From the NCBI RefSeq assembly GCF_026339735.1, contig NZ_JAPEQG010000001.1, positions 2,232,001-2,296,000 of the forward strand: a DNA stretch of 64,000 nt. The letters are read 5' to 3'. This document shows positions 53,565 through 61,361 of the stretch, piece by piece. The stretch is from Streptomyces sp. NBC_01669 (GTDB taxonomy: Bacteria > Actinomycetota > Actinomycetes > Streptomycetales > Streptomycetaceae). A program made the position numbers and the translations under genes. The stretch's first letter is position 1; the number at the start of each line of letters is the position of its first letter. The notes under the pieces are model-generated. The model was not told where the DNA came from. It did no database searches and saw only the letters and a list, made by a program, of their open reading frames with translations.

Positions 53565-54689
53565 GTGTCGTCATCCACCGCCGTGCCGGGGCAGAGCCCC
53601 ATAGCCGAAACGGCCCCGCTGTCCCTGTGCGCCCTTGAGCCGCACGTCCCCGCCGACCGCCTGGTCGCCGAGATGGTGCCGCCGCCGCGCTTCGACACGG
53701 TGCGCTTCGACACGTACGTCCCCGATCCCGACCAGCCCAGCCAAACCGACGCGGTGAAGGTTCTCGACGAGTTCGCGCACGGGCTCGGCGGGGCGCACGC
53801 GACGGGTGCGGGCAAGAAGGGGAGCGCGCGAAGCGGATCCTCTGAGGGGTGGTGGCGGTTCGGCAGGAAGGCGGCACCGGCCTCCGGGCCGCGCGGTGTC
53901 TATCTCGACGGCGGGTACGGCGTCGGCAAGACGCATCTCCTCGCCTCGCTCTGGCACGCCACGCCCGCCGCTCCCTCGCTGAAGGCGTTCGGCACCTTCG
54001 TCGAGCTGACCAACCTGGTGGGCGCGCTGGGCTTCCAGCAGACCGTGCAGACGCTCAGCGGGCACCGGCTCCTGTGCATCGACGAGTTCGAGCTCGATGA
54101 CCCGGGTGACACCGTTCTCGTGTCGTCGCTGCTCAGCAGGCTGGTCGAGGCGGGGGTCGCACTCGCCGCCACGTCCAACACACTGCCCGGCAAGCTCGGC
54201 GAGGGGCGCTTCGCCGCGGCCGACTTCCTGCGGGAGATCCAGGGGCTGTCCTCGCACTTCCGGCCGCTGCGGATCGACGGCGAGGACTACCGGCACCGCG
54301 GACTGCCCGAGGCACCGGCGCCGTACTCCGACGAGCAGGTCACGAGGGCCGCGTACGCCACCGAGGGCGCAAGCCTGGACGACTTCCCGTCGCTGCTCGA
54401 CCATCTGGCGCGTGTCCATCCGAGCCGGTACGGCGCGCTGACGGACGGCATCCAGGCGGTCTGCCTCACCGACGTGCAGCCGGTGCCGGATCAGTCGACG
54501 GCGCTGCGGCTCGTCGTGCTCGCCGACCGGCTGTACGACCGGGAGATACCGGTGCTCGCGTCGGGGCTCCCGTTCGACCGGCTGTTCAGCGACGAGATGC
54601 TGAACGGGGGGTACCGGAAGAAGTACTTCCGGGCGATCTCCCGCCTGACGGCGCTGGCGCGCGACGCAAAGGGACTGGTGGCGCAGTAG
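53565..54689 (+). CDS. zapE: ZapE/AFG1-family ATPase
   Basis: 374-residue AAA-like ATPase. Walker A is YLDGGYGVGKTHLLASLWH and Walker B CIDEFELDDPGD; SSHFRPLRIDGEDYRHRG and FRAISRLTALA are family landmarks. In E. coli ZapE associates with the division ring; mitochondrial AFG1 handles protein quality control. A charged 40-residue insertion precedes Walker A. GTG 53565 follows a TAAGCT -10-like box by 8 bases, so the leader is very short or absent. Confidence 0.9.
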   Translation: MSSSTAVPGQSPIAETAPLSLCALEPHVPADRLVAEMVPPPRFDTVRFDTYVPDPDQPSQTDAVKVLDEFAHGLGGAHATGAGKKGSARSGSSEGWWRFGRKAAPASGPRGVYLDGGYGVGKTHLLASLWHATPAAPSLKAFGTFVELTNLVGALGFQQTVQTLSGHRLLCIDEFELDDPGDTVLVSSLLSRLVEAGVALAATSNTLPGKLGEGRFAAADFLREIQGLSSHFRPLRIDGEDYRHRGLPEAPAPYSDEQVTRAAYATEGASLDDFPSLLDHLARVHPSRYGALTDGIQAVCLTDVQPVPDQSTALRLVVLADRLYDREIPVLASGLPFDRLFSDEMLNGGYRKKYFRAISRLTALARDAKGLVAQ

Positions 54690-54729
54690 GTTCGGGTGCG
54701 GTAACTCCACCCATCCGAAGGGATCCAGC

Positions 54730-55155
54730 ATGGCAACCACGCGTCAGGCACACACGGTCTGGGAAGGCAACCTGATCGAGGGCAAGGGCGTTGTCACCTT
54801 CGACTCCTCCGGCATCGGGGACTACGCGGTGTCGTGGCCGTCGCGCGCGGAGAAGGCGAACGGCAAGACCAGCCCGGAGGAGCTCATCGCGGCGGCGCAC
54901 TCCAGCTGCTTCTCGATGGCCCTGTCCAACGGTCTGACCACGGCCGGCAACGCGCCGACCCAGCTGAACACCCAGGCCGAGGTCACTTTCCAGCCCGGCA
55001 CCGGCATCACCGGCATCCACCTCACCGTGCAGGGCGAGGTGCCCGGTCTCGACGAGGCGGGCTTCATCAAGGCCGCCGAGGACGCCAAGGCGAACTGCCC
55101 GGTCAGCCAGGCCCTCACGGGCACGACGATCACGCTGACCGCGTCGCTCGTCTGA
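54730..55155 (+). CDS. OsmC-family peroxiredoxin
   Basis: 141-residue thiol peroxidase of the OsmC subgroup, reducing organic hydroperoxides. The two redox cysteines are Cys60 (AAHSSCFSMAL) and Cys123 (AKANCPVSQAL), with the typical PEELIAAAHSSC context. Length is normal. It starts 40 bases after zapE, and a hairpin at 55183 ends it. Confidence 0.92.
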   Translation: MATTRQAHTVWEGNLIEGKGVVTFDSSGIGDYAVSWPSRAEKANGKTSPEELIAAAHSSCFSMALSNGLTTAGNAPTQLNTQAEVTFQPGTGITGIHLTVQGEVPGLDEAGFIKAAEDAKANCPVSQALTGTTITLTASLV

Positions 55156-55182
55156 CCGCACGGGCGGCCCCGCGGGTGATCC

Positions 55183-55204
55183 CACGGGCCCCTGCGGGCC
55201 CGTG
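55183..55204. terminator. Hairpin after the OsmC gene
   Basis: Perfect 9-base arms CACGGGCCC / GGGCCCGTG with a 4-base loop. Confidence 0.75.
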
Positions 55205-55219
55205 ACGCGCACGAGGCTC

Positions 55220-55275
55220 AGTGACCCGCATGGTTCCCGCGCGACGAAACGCGTGGTACACACATGCGGGTCACT
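55220..55275. promoter_or_regulatory. 13-base perfect inverted repeat upstream of the PhoX-like gene
   Basis: AGTGACCCGCATG (55220-55232) and its exact complement (55263-55275) are 30 bases apart and end 29 bases before the gene. It could be a pair of operator half-sites or a leader hairpin. No clear PHO-box direct repeats were seen. Confidence 0.5.
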
Positions 55276-55304
55276 TCTCCTGTCCGCCAGCAGGGAGTTG
55301 CCTC

Positions 55305-56684
55305 ATGTCATCAACCGCACCTCGACGACTCGCAACACGACGCCAGGTCCTGGCCGGCAGCGGTGCGACCGCTGTCTCGATCGCTTTCGCCGGGGCCTTC
55401 TCCGAACTCTTCGCGGGCACCGCGGCCGCCCGTGGCCACAGCGGCTACGGTCCGCTGGTCCCCGACCCCGACGGTCTGCTCGATCTGCCACAGGGGTTCC
55501 GCTACCGGGTCCTGTCCCGCGAGGGCGACCAGCTCCGCTCCGGCGAGGGCCGGGTCCCCAGCAACCACGACGGCATGGCGGCGTTCACCGGCCACCGAGG
55601 CCGCGTCCATCTCGTCCGCAACCACGAGAACCGGGTCACCGCGAAGATCCCGGTCCCGACCGTCGACGGCCTCACCTACGACCCGATGGGCAAGGGCGGC
55701 TGCACGGCCCTGGAGCTCGACAGCCGGGGCGCGGTCCTCGGTGAACGCGTGGCCATCGCCGGCACGGCGGTGAACTGCGCGGGCGGCCGGACCCCGTGGA
55801 ACACCTGGCTGACCTGCGAGGAGACCGAGGACCGGGCCGGCACCAACGGCTACACCAAGGACCACGGCTTCATCTTCGAAGTGGACGGCGCCGACCCACG
55901 CCGCACCGGAGCCGTGCCGCTCACCGCGATGGGCCGCTTCCAGCACGAGGCGATCGCGATCGATCCGGACAATGGGATCGTGTACGAGACGGAGGACGCG
56001 TTCGACAAGCCGTTCGGGCTCTTCTACCGCTTCCTTCCGGAGAAACCGCTCGGCGGCACCGGCTCGCTACGGGCCGGCGGCGAACTGCAGGCCATGCGGG
56101 TGCCCGGCGTCCCCGACCTCTCGGTCATCCAGGAGACCGGTGCGAGCTTCGACCGGATCGAGTGGGTCCCCGTACCGGATCCGCAGGCCGCCACAACGGC
56201 GATCCGGTTCCAGGACTTCGGCCCGAAGGGCATCACGCACGCCCAGAAGCTGGAGGGCTGCTACTGGGGCGGCTCGTCGGTCTACTTCGTCTCCAGCTTC
56301 GCGCACAGCGCGGCGGGCTCGGCTGCCGACCACTTCGGGCAGGTGTGGCGGTACGAGCCGAAGCGGCGCCGCCTCACTCTGGTGGTCGTCTTCGGTCCGG
56401 GTACGGACGTGCAGTTGCCCGGTGAGTCCCCCGACAACATCTGTCTGACGTCCGACGGCGGGCTGATGGTGTGCGAGGACGGCAACGGCGCCCAGCATGT
56501 GTTCGGCGTGACGCGGCACGGCGAGGTGTACGCGATGGCGCGCGGCCGGCAGAACATCGGGACGGCGGAGGATCCGGAGTGGGGCGAGTTCGCCGGGGTC
56601 ACGTTCGCGCCGGACGGCGGGACGATGTTCGTGAACTGCTACACACCGGGAACGACGTTCGCGGTGACGGGTCCTTGGCGCTGA
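55305..56684 (+). CDS. Tat-exported PhoX/DUF839-family protein
   Basis: 459 residues. A twin-arginine signal (RRLATRRQVLAGSG, then AVSIAFAGAFSELFAG and ending TAAARG) predicts export in folded form. The rest is the DUF839/PhoX beta-propeller: VRNHENRVTAKIPVP, NCAGGRTPWNTWLTCEET, GRFQHEAIAIDPDNGIVYET, and SPDNICLTSDGGLMVCEDGN. PhoX enzymes are calcium-iron alkaline phosphatases; whether this paralog is catalytic cannot be settled here. AGGGAG precedes ATG 55305. A long inverted repeat lies upstream. Confidence 0.88.
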   Translation: MSSTAPRRLATRRQVLAGSGATAVSIAFAGAFSELFAGTAAARGHSGYGPLVPDPDGLLDLPQGFRYRVLSREGDQLRSGEGRVPSNHDGMAAFTGHRGRVHLVRNHENRVTAKIPVPTVDGLTYDPMGKGGCTALELDSRGAVLGERVAIAGTAVNCAGGRTPWNTWLTCEETEDRAGTNGYTKDHGFIFEVDGADPRRTGAVPLTAMGRFQHEAIAIDPDNGIVYETEDAFDKPFGLFYRFLPEKPLGGTGSLRAGGELQAMRVPGVPDLSVIQETGASFDRIEWVPVPDPQAATTAIRFQDFGPKGITHAQKLEGCYWGGSSVYFVSSFAHSAAGSAADHFGQVWRYEPKRRRLTLVVVFGPGTDVQLPGESPDNICLTSDGGLMVCEDGNGAQHVFGVTRHGEVYAMARGRQNIGTAEDPEWGEFAGVTFAPDGGTMFVNCYTPGTTFAVTGPWR

Positions 56685-56694
56685 CGCGTTGAGC

Positions 56695-56729
56695 GGTACG
56701 GGGGCGGTGCGGTCCGCCGCCCCCGTACC
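56695..56729. terminator. Hairpin after the PhoX-like gene
   Basis: Thirteen-base perfect arms GGTACGGGGGCGG / CCGCCCCCGTACC with a 9-base loop. Confidence 0.85.
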
Positions 56730-57058
56730 GGACCGGGCGTCGGTCGCCACCAGGTGGTGAAAGCTCCGTCCGCGGTGCGCAGGCGCGGCCGCTCGGCCGC
56801 GGTGGCCTGGTACTTCCGTGCCTCGTCCCGGTCGATGACGACGCCGATCACCGGCAGGACCGTGGACTGTTCGGCTAAGAGGGCGGCAACGGCAGCTCGA
56901 CGACAGGACCTTGGACAAGGCCGATATGCGCGCCGCCGCGGAGCGGGCCTTCACGGCGATCCGGAAGACGGGTGCGCTCCATGCGGTCCCGTACTTCCAC
57001 TGTCGCCGGTGGCGTCCAGGACCACAGGGCTCTCCCGTCGTCCCGGGTGGGACAGCCA
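56730..57058. other. Intergenic region without a supported gene
   Basis: Short coding-like patches exist on both strands (plus DKADMRAAAERAFTAIRKTG near 56914; minus VIGVVIDRDEARKYQATA near 56840), but none has a start, length or family that supports a gene. They may be relics. Confidence 0.4.
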
Positions 57059-57268
57059 TCAGCCGGAGCAGGCCGTGCGCTGTGCCTCCTGCCATTCGCA
57101 GACCGGGCAGAGCGTGATGCCCTTGACCGACTCCGGGTACTCGGTCGGCTTCCGGCACAGCACGCATTCGGCGTACGGAGGACCGGAATCCGCCGGCACG
57201 GGCCTCGTGTCGGGCGTCTCGCAGTACGGCTCGTCCAGGCGCTCGTCCATGCCCAGGAGCCTACTCAT
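57059..57268 (-). CDS. Small zinc-ribbon-like protein
   Basis: 69 residues ending ECVLCRKPTEYPESVKGITL, CPVCEWQEAQ: two CxxC pairs 22 residues apart, which should bind one zinc. Its ATG at 57266-57268 overlaps the stop of the permease gene (ATGA), so it is coupled to the ABC operon; an internal ATG at 57250 is an alternative start. Function unknown. It is the last gene of the AIM24-ABC-permease operon. Confidence 0.7.
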   Translation of the reverse strand: MSRLLGMDERLDEPYCETPDTRPVPADSGPPYAECVLCRKPTEYPESVKGITLCPVCEWQEAQRTACSG

Positions 57269-57933
57269 CCGCGCAGCGAAGTGAGCCTGCAGACGACCGC
57301 CGCCACCGCGCAGGCCGCCGCGGCGGCGCAGATCAGGGGCAGGACGGGGATGTGTACCGCTCCGGTCAGCGATCCGGTGACCAGTCCCGTGACCGCGTAC
57401 TTCGCGGGGGATCCGGTGGTCACCAGGGACAGCAGGGCGGCGAGCGCGGTGGTCGCGACCGACCAGCCGCGACGGTGCACCACCGGGCGGGTGCACAGGG
57501 CGCCGACCGCCGCTCCCAGCAGCGCGCAGCAGACGGCGGCGAGCAGCCCGGCGAGCGCTGCGGGCAGCAGCGGCACGCGGACGGTGTGGTCGACGTTGGC
57601 CGGGTCGCTGATCAGCAGCACGATCACGGTGCCCGCCGTGCCAAGCAGCCCGGCAGAGCCCGCGGCGGTGAGCAGCGATGCCAGATGGACCCGCGGCTGC
57701 CCGGCCACCGCGGCGGCGACGGTCCGGGCGGCGGGTGGTTCCTGGGTGGCACAGAGCTGGACGAGCCAGGCGGTGACGGGCAGGAGCGCGGCGGCGGCGT
57801 AACCGAGCGAGTCGAGCACGGGCTGCCCCGACTGGACTCCCACGGCGAGGAAGACGGCGTACAGGAGAACGGGGGCGAGCCAGCGCTGGGAGCGGAGCAA
57901 CAGAGCGGCCTGGTAGCGGATCAGGGCGGTCAT
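57265..57933 (-). CDS. ABC transporter membrane protein
   Basis: 222-residue integral membrane protein with about six helices (LAPVLLYAVFLAVGVQSGQP, AAALLPVTAWLVQLCATQ, LLGTAGTVIVLLISD, AALAGLLAAVCCALLGAAVG, ICAAAAACAVAAVVCRL). It pairs with the ATPase encoded just upstream; stop and start overlap by ATGA at 57930-57933. Substrate unknown. Confidence 0.8.
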   Translation of the reverse strand: MTALIRYQAALLLRSQRWLAPVLLYAVFLAVGVQSGQPVLDSLGYAAAALLPVTAWLVQLCATQEPPAARTVAAAVAGQPRVHLASLLTAAGSAGLLGTAGTVIVLLISDPANVDHTVRVPLLPAALAGLLAAVCCALLGAAVGALCTRPVVHRRGWSVATTALAALLSLVTTGSPAKYAVTGLVTGSLTGAVHIPVLPLICAAAAACAVAAVVCRLTSLRG

Positions 57934-58805
57934 CGTGCCTGCCGGGTCCCTGACGGTGCCGTCCGGGGTGTCGGTTCGGGTGCCGCTGCCGCCGACACGT
58001 GGGTGATGTGCCAGGGCGGGCGGGCTGTGAGCAGAGTGCGCAGGAGTGCGTCGGAGTGCACGGCCGCGACCGTGAGCCGGACGGTTCCGTCGGTCCGGGG
58101 CTCCTGCACCGGTGCGCCGGGCAGCCCCGGGGGGAGGGCGGCCCCGGACGCGCCTGTGACCTCGATGCGTACCCGCGGCCCGGCCGTCCCGTCCCCGGTC
58201 TCCGCCGCCGTCACGGGGACGAGCCGGTGCCCCTCGATCCGGTGGGTGACGTCGACCGCCCCGGCCAGCCGGCGCGGATCGTGGTCGACGAAGACGACGG
58301 TGGCCCCGGCCGTGACCCGTTCCACGACCGCGCGGTCCAGTTCACCGCGGGCCGCCGTGTCCAGGCCGGTCCAGGCCTCGTCCAGGACCAGGAGCTCCGG
58401 TTCGGCGAGCAGCGCCTGGGCGACGGCGACCTTCTGGCTGGTGCCCTTGGAGAGTTCGGACAGGGGGGTACGGGCGTGGCCGGCGGCTCCGAAGCGCGCC
58501 AGCCACTCCTGCGCCCGCCCGGTCGCCTCACGGGTCCGCAGACCGTGGATCCGCCCGAGGTGGACGAGGTACCCGGCGGCGGTGAAGGGCAGCGCCGCCG
58601 GGAAGCGCTCGGGGACATACGCCGTGCGCGGCCGTCGGCCGGTGACGCGGCCCTCCGTCGGGGCGTCGATCCCGGAGATCAGCCTCAACAGCGTCGACTT
58701 TCCCGTGCCGTTGGCGCCCTCGATCCGAACCAGGGTGTGCGCGGGCAGGTCGAGGTCGACCCCGCGCAGCACCCATGGTCCGCCGAGACCGTACCGTCGG
58801 CCCAC
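57930..58805 (-). CDS. ABC transporter ATP-binding protein
   Basis: About 291 residues. Walker A is IEGANGTGKSTLLRL, signature LSELSKGTSQKVAVAQALL (a variant of LSGGQ), Walker B LLVLDEAWTGLD, switch His in VVFVDHDPRR. A C-terminal 80-residue extension follows the ATPase domain. The start is uncertain: GTG 58805 would drop the first residues of the usual N-terminal strand. A CTG at 58820 gives LNLTGVGRRYG and would overlap the AIM24 stop as CTGA, imitating the ATGA couplings of the rest of the operon. Confidence 0.85.
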   Translation of the reverse strand: MGRRYGLGGPWVLRGVDLDLPAHTLVRIEGANGTGKSTLLRLISGIDAPTEGRVTGRRPRTAYVPERFPAALPFTAAGYLVHLGRIHGLRTREATGRAQEWLARFGAAGHARTPLSELSKGTSQKVAVAQALLAEPELLVLDEAWTGLDTAARGELDRAVVERVTAGATVVFVDHDPRRLAGAVDVTHRIEGHRLVPVTAAETGDGTAGPRVRIEVTGASGAALPPGLPGAPVQEPRTDGTVRLTVAAVHSDALLRTLLTARPPWHITHVSAAAAPEPTPRTAPSGTRQAR

Positions 58806-58816
58806 TCCTGTCAGGT

Positions 58817-59494
58817 TCAGTTGGCCGACGCCTTCTCGGGCTTGAGCTCGCTGGGCCGGACGATCACGAACCCCTCGCCCTGCAGCATCAGTTGGACCGC
58901 CTCGCCGGAGCCGCCGCGGATCATCGAGCCGATGCTCTGCGAGCGGTGCAGCGAGGTGCTGAGCTGGGCGCTCCAGCCGACGACCGCGTCCGTGTCGACG
59001 TACACTGGCTGCTGGGCCGTGACGGGGATCACGATCGGGTGGCCCTCGCAGATCAGGCCGAGCTTGCCGTAACCGCTGAAAACGCTGTTGAAGAGCCCGC
59101 CACCGGCTATCCCGGCGCCCTTCACGGTCTTGATCTCGTACGCGAGGGTGGGGTCGAAACAGAGGACGTTGCGGCCGTTGACGGTGAGGACGTCGCCCTG
59201 CTCCATGTCCACGATGAAGCAGTTGGCGGCCTCGTGCGCGAACCACGCCTCGCCCTGCCTGCGGACCGCCATCAGCGGCAGCCCCTCGCCGGTGACGGCG
59301 CGCTTGAGCATGCCACCGAGGCCCTGGCCCTTGCGCTCGAACTGGAGATTGCCGCGGAAGGCGATCATCGATCCCTGGCGGGCGTGCATCTCGCCGTTGA
59401 CGGCGTACTTGATGGATTTGGCGTTCTGCAGGGTCATCCCAGGGGCAGTTGCCGGCTGGACCATGTTCTCGCTGGAAAAGAGATCGCTCTTCAT
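58817..59494 (-). CDS. AIM24-family protein
   Basis: 225-residue beta-rich protein of the AIM24 family (named after a mitochondrial inner-membrane factor). Typical segments are YAVNGEMHARQGSMIAFRGN, GQGLGGMLKRAVTGEGLPLM, CFDPTLAYEIKTVKGAGIAG and GGLFNSVFSGYGKL. Function in bacteria is unknown. Its stop overlaps the region where the ABC ATPase frame begins, so it heads a four-gene minus-strand operon with the ATPase, permease and zinc-ribbon genes. ATG 59494. Confidence 0.9.
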   Translation of the reverse strand: MKSDLFSSENMVQPATAPGMTLQNAKSIKYAVNGEMHARQGSMIAFRGNLQFERKGQGLGGMLKRAVTGEGLPLMAVRRQGEAWFAHEAANCFIVDMEQGDVLTVNGRNVLCFDPTLAYEIKTVKGAGIAGGGLFNSVFSGYGKLGLICEGHPIVIPVTAQQPVYVDTDAVVGWSAQLSTSLHRSQSIGSMIRGGSGEAVQLMLQGEGFVIVRPSELKPEKASAN

Positions 59495-59566
59495 GCGGTG
59501 CATCCTCACCCGGACCGTTTCATTCCGCCAAGGAGCCGGGGCCGGGCGACTGGCAGACTGGGACGA

Positions 59567-60316
59567 GTGAGCAGCAACGACACCTTCGCACCCCAGTCCC
59601 CGTCCGGCGCCCCGGCCCCCTCGGACTCCCCGTTCCACTCCGAGCCGACCAGCCGCGACGAGGCACCGCAGTACGTGCTTCCGCTGGTGGTGCACATCGA
59701 GAAGACCGACCCCCCGGCCCGCACCGACGCGCTGCGGACCGCCGCCCGCGCCGTTCTCGTGATGCTCTCCGACGAGCGGTCGGCCGGCGAGGGCGAGTGG
59801 GCGCAGGTGATGCGCGACTGGCAGGACGCCCGGATCCGCAAGGTGGTGCGGCGGGCGCGCGGCGCGGAGTGGCGCAAGGCGTCCGCGCTGCCCGGCATCA
59901 CTGTCACGGGCGAGAGCGCCGAGGTGCGGGTGTTCCCGCCGGTTCCGCTGGACGGCTGGCCGAAGGAACTCGCGAAGCTCCAGGTGTCGGGGACGGACCT
60001 GGACGACCCCGAGCCGCCTGCCGCACCCGACCCGTCCGGCCCGGTGCTCTGGCTGAACCCGGAGCTCGACATGTCCGCGGGCAAGGAGATGGCACAGGCC
60101 GGACACGGCGCGCAGCTCGCGTGGTGGGAGCTGTCGGATATGGAGCGCAAGGCGTGGCGGGAGGCGGGCTTCCCGCTCTCCGTCGCCACCCCGGACGCCA
60201 CCCGCTGGGCGGAACTCACCATCAGCGGACTGCCGGTGGTGCGTGACGCCGGGTTCACGGAGATCGCCCCGGGATCCTGCACGGTGGTCGCCGACCATCC
60301 GGCACTGCGCCGCTGA
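59567..60316 (+). CDS. Peptidyl-tRNA hydrolase II-like protein
   Basis: 249 residues. The C-terminal 115 or so carry the PTH2 fold (LWLNPELDMSAGKEMAQAGH, ending GAQLAWW; SVATPDATRWAEL; TEIAPGSCTVVADHP). These match the K-x-A-Q-x-x-H motif region of archaeal/eukaryal peptidyl-tRNA hydrolases. The N-terminal half (PQYVLPLVVHIEKTDPPART, VMRDWQDARIRKVVRRARG) is an additional domain. Actinobacteria also possess the usual Pth, so this is a secondary or specialised enzyme. GTG 59567 start; divergent from the AIM24 operon across 72 bases. Confidence 0.8.
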   Translation: MSSNDTFAPQSPSGAPAPSDSPFHSEPTSRDEAPQYVLPLVVHIEKTDPPARTDALRTAARAVLVMLSDERSAGEGEWAQVMRDWQDARIRKVVRRARGAEWRKASALPGITVTGESAEVRVFPPVPLDGWPKELAKLQVSGTDLDDPEPPAAPDPSGPVLWLNPELDMSAGKEMAQAGHGAQLAWWELSDMERKAWREAGFPLSVATPDATRWAELTISGLPVVRDAGFTEIAPGSCTVVADHPALRR

Positions 60317-60457
60317 ACACTTCGGTGCGCCGATACGTATCTCCCAGTACCGCCGTCACTGGCACTACTGCCCAGTATCTTGAACGACCAGTCAGCCGCC
60401 GGTCGTTGGAACCGGACGGTTGATTCGACGCCGTCACGCCTCGGCCCGGGAGAAACC

Positions 60458-61204
60458 TTGTTGCGACGCATCAACGGAACGGCCCTCATCATCGCGGCAC
60501 TTGTCGCCACGCTCGGCGCGCTCGCCTACCCCGTCTGGTCCTACGCCGACCGTTCCGGCACCGGTCAGGCCAACCTCAACGCGTCGTCCGTCGCGACGCA
60601 GTGGGGACCGCTCTCCGCGACCGACCGGGACTTCCTCGTGAAGGTGCGCCTGGCCGGCCTGTGGGAACTGCCCGCCGGGCAGGAGGCCATCCAGCGCGCG
60701 CCGAGCGAGGCGGTCAAGGCCGCCGGGGATCATCTGGTGGTCGGGCACACGGATCTGGACCGCCGGGCCCGGGACGTGGCCGCCAAGCTCGGGGTGGAAC
60801 TGCCGAACCAGCCGAACGAGCAGCAGCAGGGATGGCTGCGCGAGCTGACGGCGGCAAGCGGCGAGGACTACGAGCGGAAGTTCGCCAATCTGCTGCGGGC
60901 CGCGCACGGCAGGGTCTTCGCACTGATCGCCCAGGTCCGGAACGCCACCCGCAATTCGCTGATCCGTCAGCTGGCGACCGACGCCAACCAGACCGTGCTC
61001 GACCACATCACCATGCTGGAGGGCACCGGCTTCGTCGACTTCGACGCGATCGCCCGCGAAGCGGCGGGCGCGGCGACGGCCAGCCCGACCGGGCCGCCCC
61101 CGCCGTCCGGGGGCGGGGTGCTGCCGCTGCCGGTGCCCGCGGAGCCGACCGGGGACCAGTCCTTCACCTCGCGTCCGTCCACGATGCCGATGCCGATGCC
61201 CTGA
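60458..61204 (+). CDS. DUF4142 membrane-anchored protein
   Basis: 248 residues. An N-terminal helix (GTALIIAALVATLGALAYPV) anchors or exports it. The DUF4142 domain follows (TDRDFLVKVRLAGLWELPAG, VKAAGDHLVVGHTDLDRRAR, VAAKLGVELPNQPNEQQQGW), then a Pro-rich tail PPPPSGGGVLPLPVPAEP. Start is TTG 60458 or 60461, supported by GGGAG at 60448-60452. DUF4142 resembles four-helix ferritin-like bundles; function unknown. It lies upstream of the DUF692 gene after a 157-base gap. Confidence 0.8.
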   Translation: MLRRINGTALIIAALVATLGALAYPVWSYADRSGTGQANLNASSVATQWGPLSATDRDFLVKVRLAGLWELPAGQEAIQRAPSEAVKAAGDHLVVGHTDLDRRARDVAAKLGVELPNQPNEQQQGWLRELTAASGEDYERKFANLLRAAHGRVFALIAQVRNATRNSLIRQLATDANQTVLDHITMLEGTGFVDFDAIAREAAGAATASPTGPPPPSGGGVLPLPVPAEPTGDQSFTSRPSTMPMPMP

Positions 61205-61228
61205 GAGCCTGTCGGGTGACCTCTGATC

Positions 61229-61258
61229 GGGACCGCACCGGTCCACGCGCCGGTCCCC
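61229..61258. terminator. Possible hairpin after the DUF4142 gene
   Basis: A 7-base stem GGGACCG / CGGTCCC with a 15-base loop lies downstream of the stop. It is moderate in strength, so read-through into the DUF692 genes is possible. Confidence 0.35.
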
Positions 61259-61361
61259 CCCTGGCCGGAACCTCAAATCATGCTCTGAACGTCCCCCTCT
61301 TCGGGTTGGCCACTGCCCGTAGGGGCCATGACCCCTGCACGTAGTGGAGGAGGGGGACACC

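Noticed and set aside
53506..53635. Fusion of the zapE frame to upstream sequence
   Set aside because: The upstream frame overlaps the divergent RibD-like gene antisense; GTG 53565 gives a normal ZapE length.
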